A stretch of DNA of 5,899 nt, from positions 1-5,899 of the forward strand of contig JAUMVL010000110.1 in assembly GCA_030530185.1 (NCBI GenBank), read 5' to 3'. The translations under genes were made by a program, and so were the position numbers. This DNA comes from Clostridia bacterium. GTDB taxonomy: Bacteria; Bacillota; Clostridia; Christensenellales; CAG-138. Positions 1 to 3,714 of the stretch are shown here, piece after piece (the first letter of the stretch is position 1; each line of letters starts with the position of its first letter). The notes beneath the pieces were generated by a model that saw only the letters and a program-made list of their open reading frames with translations, was not told the origin of the DNA and made no database searches.

Positions 1-573
1 TCGGAGGAGGAGAGCATGGTCGATTTCTTCGCCAAAAAGTACGACTGCACCTGCATCAAAGAAGCGGTTTCCGGTACGACGCTGAACGCGCTCAATCCCC
101 AAAGCTATGTCGAGCGGTTCAATCGGTACCTTGCCTCGCCCGAAAAGGCGGAGCATCTGGACGGCTTTATCTGCCAGCTTTCTACGAACGATACGCGCAA
201 CGCCGATGCTTATGGCATTGTGATGCCGAACTTCATTACGGCATCCGATGCGTTTGATGTGAACACGACCTTCGGCGCGATCGAGTATATCATCGCAACT
301 GCCAAGGAAACGTGGGATTGCCCGGTCTACTTCTACACCAATCCGCCGTACGGCAAATCGGACTACGACAAGATGGTGCAAGGGCTGTATCAGATTGCGG
401 AGAAGTGGGGGATCACGGTGATCGATCTCCACGCCGATGAAGCGTTCAACGACATCACGCCGGAGCAGCGCGCGCTCTATATGGACGATACGATCCATCC
501 GACCAAAGCGGGCTATCGCGAGTGGTGGCTGCCAAAGTTTGCAGAGGCGATTCTGCCTGCCGCAGAGCAGTAA
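1..573 (+). CDS. SGNH/GDSL-family hydrolase, 5' truncated (C-terminal part)
   Basis: The frame is open from base 1, so this is the 3' part of a longer gene. The ATG at 16 has GGAGGAGGAG just before it, but those bases read as in-frame Ser-Glu codons, and the protein from there lacks the nucleophile block, so I treat this Met as internal. Counting from that Met, block II is AVSGTTL (Gly20) and block III is QLSTND (Asn58, with Ser in place of the usual Gly). The C-terminal block V is DDTIHPTKAGY, with Asp158 and His161 as the DxxH acid/base pair. The missing block I (GDS-like, nucleophile Ser) should lie just upstream, since AVSGTTL normally follows it closely. SGNH enzymes are esterases, lipases or carbohydrate deacetylases; the substrate cannot be read here. 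The gene ends at TAA 571-573 with no strong hairpin directly after it, only a weak GAGC/GCTC pair (565-581) before a T-run. Family call is firm, specific function is not. Confidence 0.8.
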   Translation, partial: SEEESMVDFFAKKYDCTCIKEAVSGTTLNALNPQSYVERFNRYLASPEKAEHLDGFICQLSTNDTRNADAYGIVMPNFITASDAFDVNTTFGAIEYIIATAKETWDCPVYFYTNPPYGKSDYDKMVQGLYQIAEKWGITVIDLHADEAFNDITPEQRALYMDDTIHPTKAGYREWWLPKFAEAILPAAEQ

Positions 574-611
574 CGGAGCTCGCTTTTTCTGCGAAAAACC
601 GGCACGTTTCG

Positions 612-645
612 CAATCTATGCGGCGAAAAGCGAAGGTTATGCTGT
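612..645 (+). promoter_or_regulatory. Putative LytTR-type operator upstream of small RNA promoter
   Basis: Bases 633-645 read AAGGTTATGCTGT, identical over 13 bp to both copies in the 2934-2967 operator. Exactly 21 bp upstream, bases 612-624 are a degenerate partner matching 7 of 13 positions, including the TATGC core. LytTR regulators typically bind two direct repeats about 21 bp apart on one DNA face, and the regulator at 2159-2872 is of that family. The last repeat ends 6 bp before the TTGAAA -35 element, the same offset as in the 2934-2967 operator. Binding is inferred. Confidence 0.6.
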
Positions 646-650
646 TTTGC

Positions 651-678
651 TTGAAAAAACGGAGAACTCTGGTAAGAT
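651..678 (+). promoter_or_regulatory. Putative promoter of small RNA
   Basis: TTGAAA (651-656) and TAAGAT (673-678) are separated by 16 bp. A TG at 670-671 makes an extended -10 (TGGTAAGAT), much like the TGGTATAAT of the two-component operon. The -10 is only a 4/6 match to consensus, which fits a promoter that needs an activator, and a LytTR-like repeat ends 6 bp upstream of the -35. The predicted start of transcription is near 685. Confidence 0.5.
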
Positions 679-684
679 GACAGC

Positions 685-775
685 ATCAAGCCGATCATGA
701 AATCGGCGACAAACTTCTTCTATTTCTCCTCCTTTTTTGAAAAACCGGACGACAGCAGCGTCCGGTTTTTCATTT
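685..775 (+). ncRNA. Candidate LytTR-controlled small RNA with anti-Shine-Dalgarno-like core
   Basis: A transcript of about 90 nt is predicted between the promoter at 651-678 and the terminator at 738-772. It has the layout of a regulatory RNA: a 5' stem-loop (GCCGAT 690-695 pairing with ATCGGC 702-707, six-base loop), a single-stranded C/U-rich middle (712-736), then the terminator hairpin. The middle contains CCTCCTTT (728-735), identical to the 16S rRNA anti-Shine-Dalgarno core. TTCTCCTCC (724-732) is fully complementary to the ribosome site of the response regulator gene (2878-2886), and a 7-base stretch complements that of the exported-protein gene (3041-3047). I see no short reading frame here with a sensible ribosome site. 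Expression and target are inference; it could instead be plain 3'-end sequence of the upstream gene. Confidence 0.45.
738..772 (+). terminator. Intrinsic terminator, possibly bidirectional
   Basis: A perfect 14-bp stem (738-751 with 759-772) encloses the 7-base loop ACAGCAG. The core is CCGGAC/GTCCGG, flanked by A-rich and T-rich arms so that a run of five T falls at the end on the + strand, followed by more T-rich sequence. It would end the small RNA and any read-through from the SGNH gene. Its A/T symmetry means it could also act on the - strand as a backup. Confidence 0.8.
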
Positions 776-781
776 TCAAAC

Positions 782-804
782 AAAAAAGCCGTCCTTTGGA
801 CGGC
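782..804 (-). terminator. Intrinsic terminator of the two-component operon
   Basis: Read on the - strand, GCCGTCC-AAA-GGACGGC forms a perfect 7-bp GC-rich hairpin (804-788) followed directly by six T (787-782). It begins 15 bp after the stop codon of the histidine kinase gene, the expected place for the end of that operon. Confidence 0.9.
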
Positions 805-819
805 GCTGAGGGACATGCG

Positions 820-2166
820 TTAGGCTTGCTTGGGAAAGCTGACCTCGAGGAAGAACATATTGTCCTGCGTCTTGATTTCGAGCTTTCCACCGTATTGCTC
901 GGCAATGTAGCGGATACTCTTGGTGCCGAATCCGTGGCGAGCGGCGTCTGCCTTTCCGGTCGAAGGAAGTCCGTCCACAAGCTGCAAATTCCCGGCAAAA
1001 TAATTCGATTCCTCAATGATGGGACAGCCGTTTCGTTCGGTACAAATCAGGGAGATGACCTTCTGCTCGGGGTTATCGAGCTTCTGGATCGCTTCGATCG
1101 CATTGTCGATGATGTTGCCGAACAGGGAATAGGTTTGTACGGCAGTCAAAAAACGGAACTGCTCGCCGTCTGCCATACAGGAAAACGTGATGCCGTTTTT
1201 TTCGCATTGCATGGCTTTTTCGCAGAGCACCACATCGAGCACTTCATTGCCGGTTTTGATATTGGCGTCGTAGAAACGGATCGCCTCGCGGAGAGAGTTC
1301 GTTTCGTCACCGGTCAGCTTGGTTTCGATCTTATCGATGATGTGCTTCAGATCATGACATTTCATGTTGATGACGTCCATGTTGGCCTTGACCGAATCGA
1401 ACTGCGCTTTTTCCTGCCGCATCAGCTGATTCAGGATGCCGATCTGCCGTGCCTTTTCGCTTTCGTTGAAAATACCGGCGCCGATCAGCAGAATGACGAA
1501 GCTGAACGCGATCGTAAACAGTTTGACCACAATGCTCAGCGTCATGCTTTCATGCTCAAACACGCGGGCGATGCACACGAGCATATTGACGATGATTACC
1601 GTGCCGAGGGAGAGGAAAATGATGTTGCGGCGGGTCTTGCGATCCGGCGCAAGCGAGCCCTTCGGGCGGAAGATCCATGCCAGCAGAAAGTACATGCCGA
1701 ATCGGAACAGATAGAACACGATCCATTCCCAGGTGGTGATATCAACGCTTTCCCGGAACAGCGAAATCGTCGCGCGATCGTTGACGCCGTTCAGGTTCTG
1801 AAGCAGCGGGTAGAACTTGTTGCCGATCTGATACGCGGCAAGTCCCGAGGTAAACGCCATAACCAGCTCCTGCTGACTGCCGTCCCAGCAGAAAAACAAA
1901 AATCCGAGGTTCAGAACGCAAATGGAAAGATAGCAGATCACGCGAACGGGCAATGTGCCGACTTCGGTATTCAGAATTGCGAGCAGATAGCACAGCACCG
2001 CGCACTCCAAAACCGCGAACAGGGCGCGCAGAGCAAAGGGGCGTTTTTTGGGAATCTTGGCACAGAACAGCGAGATTGCAAACTGCGACTCCAAAAACGT
2101 GAAGATCAGCGAATATCCCTCGAACGCATAATTGGCGGTGAGGATCTGAGTGATCAGGTTAATCAT
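820..2166 (-). CDS. Membrane sensor histidine kinase, GHKL (AgrC-like HPK10) type
   Basis: This 448-residue protein is the sensor of the two-component pair and should autophosphorylate on His and pass phosphate to the regulator encoded just upstream. The N-terminal half (about 18-232) has six to seven hydrophobic membrane segments, roughly 18-35, 44-64, 72-94, a weak one near 100-116, 147-166, 181-201 and 208-232, with no extracellular domain of any size. A linker helix carries the H-box MKCHDLKH with His271 as likely phosphoacceptor. The ATPase domain shows the N-box NIIDNAIEAI (351-360), the SNYFAG and VDGLPSTGK segments typical of this group in place of a classical D-box, and the G-box HGFGTKSI (411-418). 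The ATG overlaps the end of the regulator gene as ATGATTAA, so the two are probably translationally coupled; a GGAGA lies 9 bp upstream. AgrC-type kinases often sense peptides, but no peptide or AgrB-like gene is in the window, so the signal is unknown. Confidence 0.92.
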   Translation of the reverse strand: MINLITQILTANYAFEGYSLIFTFLESQFAISLFCAKIPKKRPFALRALFAVLECAVLCYLLAILNTEVGTLPVRVICYLSICVLNLGFLFFCWDGSQQELVMAFTSGLAAYQIGNKFYPLLQNLNGVNDRATISLFRESVDITTWEWIVFYLFRFGMYFLLAWIFRPKGSLAPDRKTRRNIIFLSLGTVIIVNMLVCIARVFEHESMTLSIVVKLFTIAFSFVILLIGAGIFNESEKARQIGILNQLMRQEKAQFDSVKANMDVINMKCHDLKHIIDKIETKLTGDETNSLREAIRFYDANIKTGNEVLDVVLCEKAMQCEKNGITFSCMADGEQFRFLTAVQTYSLFGNIIDNAIEAIQKLDNPEQKVISLICTERNGCPIIEESNYFAGNLQLVDGLPSTGKADAARHGFGTKSIRYIAEQYGGKLEIKTQDNMFFLEVSFPKQA

Positions 2167-2872
2167 AGTGCAGCGTCTCCGTATAGGCCGACAGCGCTTC
2201 TAAAAAGGCTTTTTTGCGCGGATGGCTCATAGCGCATTCGATCTCGTCCAGATAGACCGACATGCCGTCCACCTTTGTAACATAGGCAAGATTGATGAGC
2301 GTAAAGTTGCTGCAACGCGCAAACCCCTGGCCGTTCAGCGCACTCTCGACGGATTTCATCGACTGGTATTGCCGGTATTCGCCAAGCTTGGTGTGATAGA
2401 CACAGTGATGCGCACTGACCTCTACATACAGGATCTGGGCGGGAGTCAGCCGCACAAAGCCGGATTCCGATTTCAGAATGATATCCGTTCCTGCGGCGGG
2501 GGTGACCTTGTCCAAAAGACGGGTGAATTTCAGGGAGAACTCGGGATATTTTACAGGCTTTACGATAAAATCCGATGCTGTGACTTCGTACCCTTGGACA
2601 GCGTATTGCCGCATGCTCGTTACAAATACAAGCAGCACCTTTTCATCTTTTTTCCGAAGCAGGCGAGCGGCATCCATGCCGTTCATCATCGGCATCATAA
2701 TATCCATGTACACGATCTCATAATCGCTTTTGTATTTCTCAAGGAAGGTGATGACGTTATAGAATACCGTAACTGAAATCGCCTCTTTATGCTCCTCCGC
2801 ATAGCGCTTGATGTGCGATTCCAATGTTGCGGCCTGATCCTTGTCATCCTCGATAATCGCAATCCGTATCAT
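2159..2872 (-). CDS. LytTR-family response regulator
   Basis: This 237-residue transcription factor has an N-terminal receiver domain (about 2-122) with the acidic pocket Glu8-Asp9-Asp10, phosphoacceptor Asp57 in VYMDIMMP, the Thr85 switch residue and Lys105 in IVKP. A C-terminal LytTR DNA-binding domain (about 128-231) follows, recognisable from ILYVEVSAHHCVYHT, YRQYQSMKSVE and FARCSNFTLINLAYV. The length is normal for the AgrA/LytR group. It is the first gene of the operon, and its last 8 bp overlap the kinase start. The start is set by a strong GGAGGAGAA site at 2878-2886. Its likely targets are the direct repeats at 2934-2967, beside its own promoter, and at 612-645 just past the kinase gene. 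Binding there is inferred from repeat spacing and family knowledge, not shown. Confidence 0.95.
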   Translation of the reverse strand: MIRIAIIEDDKDQAATLESHIKRYAEEHKEAISVTVFYNVITFLEKYKSDYEIVYMDIMMPMMNGMDAARLLRKKDEKVLLVFVTSMRQYAVQGYEVTASDFIVKPVKYPEFSLKFTRLLDKVTPAAGTDIILKSESGFVRLTPAQILYVEVSAHHCVYHTKLGEYRQYQSMKSVESALNGQGFARCSNFTLINLAYVTKVDGMSVYLDEIECAMSHPRKKAFLEALSAYTETLHYD

Positions 2873-2877
2873 CCGAC

Positions 2878-2886
2878 TTCTCCTCC
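2878..2886 (-). promoter_or_regulatory. Ribosome binding site of the response regulator gene
   Basis: GGAGGAGAA on the - strand lies 5 bp before the ATG at 2872, a strong site that fixes the start. It is perfectly complementary over nine bases to positions 724-732 in the candidate small RNA, so it is a plausible antisense target. Confidence 0.85.
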
Positions 2887-2895
2887 ATTGCAGAT

Positions 2896-2923
2896 ATTAT
2901 ACCATTTGTAAAAGAATTGTCAA
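2896..2923 (-). promoter_or_regulatory. Consensus promoter of the two-component operon
   Basis: Read on the - strand, TTGACA (2923-2918) and TATAAT (2901-2896) both match the housekeeping sigma consensus exactly, with a 16-bp spacer and an extended -10 TG (TGGTATAAT). Transcription should start near 2889, giving a short leader of about 17 bases with the ribosome site in it. Such a strong promoter suggests steady expression without an activator. The LytTR repeats start 11 bp upstream of the -35, so autoregulation remains possible. Confidence 0.85.
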
Positions 2924-2933
2924 CAAAGCATGA

Positions 2934-2967
2934 AAGGTTATGCTGTGAAAAAACAAGGTTATGCTGT
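2934..2967 (+). promoter_or_regulatory. Putative LytTR operator: two perfect direct repeats between divergent promoters
   Basis: AAGGTTATGCTGT occurs at 2934-2946 and again at 2955-2967, identical over 13 bp and offset by exactly 21 bp, or two helical turns. The 9-bp core AAGGTTATG matches most positions of the loose LytTR consensus built around GTT. The second copy ends 6 bp before the -35 of the exported-protein promoter, a position suited to activation. A third partial match, ATGCTGT, sits at 2984-2990 within that promoter's spacer. The sites also lie just upstream of the two-component promoter on the other strand. Confidence 0.75.
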
Positions 2968-2972
2968 TTGCA

Positions 2973-3001
2973 TTGCGATTGAAATGCTGTTCCTTTATAA
3001 A
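2973..3001 (+). promoter_or_regulatory. Promoter of the exported-protein/GH3 operon
   Basis: TTGCGA (2973-2978) and TATAAA (2996-3001) are separated by 17 bp. The -35 matches consensus at 4 of 6 positions and the -10 at 5 of 6. The weak -35 beside two perfect LytTR-like repeats suggests activator dependence. Transcription should begin near 3008, giving a leader of about 47 nt with a small GGGA/TCCC hairpin (3017-3029) ahead of the ribosome site. Confidence 0.65.
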
Positions 3002-3040
3002 TAAACTGTAAATAAAGGGAGTAGATCCCGAAAGTAAATC

Positions 3041-3047
3041 AGGAGGA
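3041..3047 (+). promoter_or_regulatory. Ribosome binding site deciding the start at 3055
   Basis: AGGAGGA is a near-perfect site. It lies only 1-2 bp before the ATG at 3049 but about 8 bp before the ATG at 3055, so the second ATG is the functional start. This also gives the usual basic signal-peptide N-terminus, MKKKLVLV. Confidence 0.85.
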
Positions 3048-3054
3048 AATGAAC

Positions 3055-3690
3055 ATGAAAAAGAAACTGGTGCTTGTGATGGCGGCTGTTATGGTAGCTG
3101 TGCTGATCCTGGCTTGCGCTGGCGCGGCAAAGGGCGGCGCTCAGGCGAAGATCAAGGGCGTTTACCTTTCTCCGGCCAAGGCAGATTACAACAACATGCG
3201 TCCGACCTACAACTTCTATCTGTACAACTTTGCACAGAGCGAAGTCACCCTGTATGAAGACAACACCTACATGATTATCGTGACCGACTCCACGTTCTCC
3301 GCGGTTGAACTGTCCGAGAGCACGAACGATCACACCGAGAACGAGCGTACCAACCAGATCACGAAGTTCTTCGGCACCTACACCGCTGTCACCAATGAGC
3401 TGGATGACGATCTGACCGACGTCACGTTCTCCAAGCCGACCCGCATTGTCAAGAGCTTCGACCAGAGCTACTGGCTCGATACCGACAACTGGACCGAGAA
3501 GGCGGGCAAGGCTGTTGCAGACAAGCAGTATGACGGCACCACCGGCGAAGTCATCGGCGAAGGCGAGCCCAAGACCGCTGAGCAGTATCTTGCCGAGAAT
3601 GCATTCGACGAGGTCACTCTCTCTGTCAACGAAAAGAGCGCTTCTCTCGACTTCTACACCTTCGGCGTCAAGACCGGCTTCTCCAACTAA
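3055..3690 (+). CDS. Exported protein of unknown function, probable lipoprotein
   Basis: The product is 211 residues from the ATG placed by the ribosome site at 3041-3047. It starts with MKKK and a hydrophobic stretch (5-20) ending ILAC, with Cys21 as the likely lipid-modified residue. Leu at -2 departs from the usual lipobox, so signal peptidase I cleavage further on (near GGAQA) is an alternative. A short Gly/Ala/Lys segment leads into a soluble, strand-rich, acidic domain with many Tyr, Thr and Asp residues (for example GVYLSP, YNFYLYNF, VTLYEDNTYMIIV, FFGTYTAV), perhaps a small beta-sandwich or lipocalin-like fold. I do not recognise the family. Codons favour AAC, GAC, ACC, TTC, TAC and AAG strongly, suggesting high expression. 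It is first in an operon with the GH3 gene 24 bp downstream and sits beneath the LytTR repeats, so a surface role in binding or presenting glycans is possible but unproven. Confidence 0.85.
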   Translation: MKKKLVLVMAAVMVAVLILACAGAAKGGAQAKIKGVYLSPAKADYNNMRPTYNFYLYNFAQSEVTLYEDNTYMIIVTDSTFSAVELSESTNDHTENERTNQITKFFGTYTAVTNELDDDLTDVTFSKPTRIVKSFDQSYWLDTDNWTEKAGKAVADKQYDGTTGEVIGEGEPKTAEQYLAENAFDEVTLSVNEKSASLDFYTFGVKTGFSN

Positions 3691-3714
3691 GCAATCTTAC
3701 GGGCGGTATCCAAG

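Noticed and set aside
565..588. Weak hairpin and T-run after the SGNH gene as a terminator
   Set aside because: The stem is only four pairs and overlaps the stop codon region; the hairpin at 738-772 is far stronger.
513..698. Short - strand frame of 61 codons overlapping the SGNH gene end
   Set aside because: The nearest GGAGGA is nearly 30 bp from its ATG, a terminator lies upstream, and it is antisense to a real gene.
677..700. Seven-codon frame near the small RNA start, considered as a leader or signal peptide
   Set aside because: The ATG lies upstream of the predicted transcript start, the GGAG is distant, and the product has no hydrophobic or Cys-containing peptide character.
697..2232. 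Long + strand open frame of 511 codons opposite the histidine kinase
   Set aside because: It runs antisense to a clear kinase with all its motifs, has no ribosome site, crosses two terminators, and its protein is low-complexity and unlike any family.
3049..3051. First ATG as start of the exported protein
   Set aside because: It lies only 1-2 bp after the AGGAGGA site; the ATG at 3055 has proper spacing and gives MKKK.
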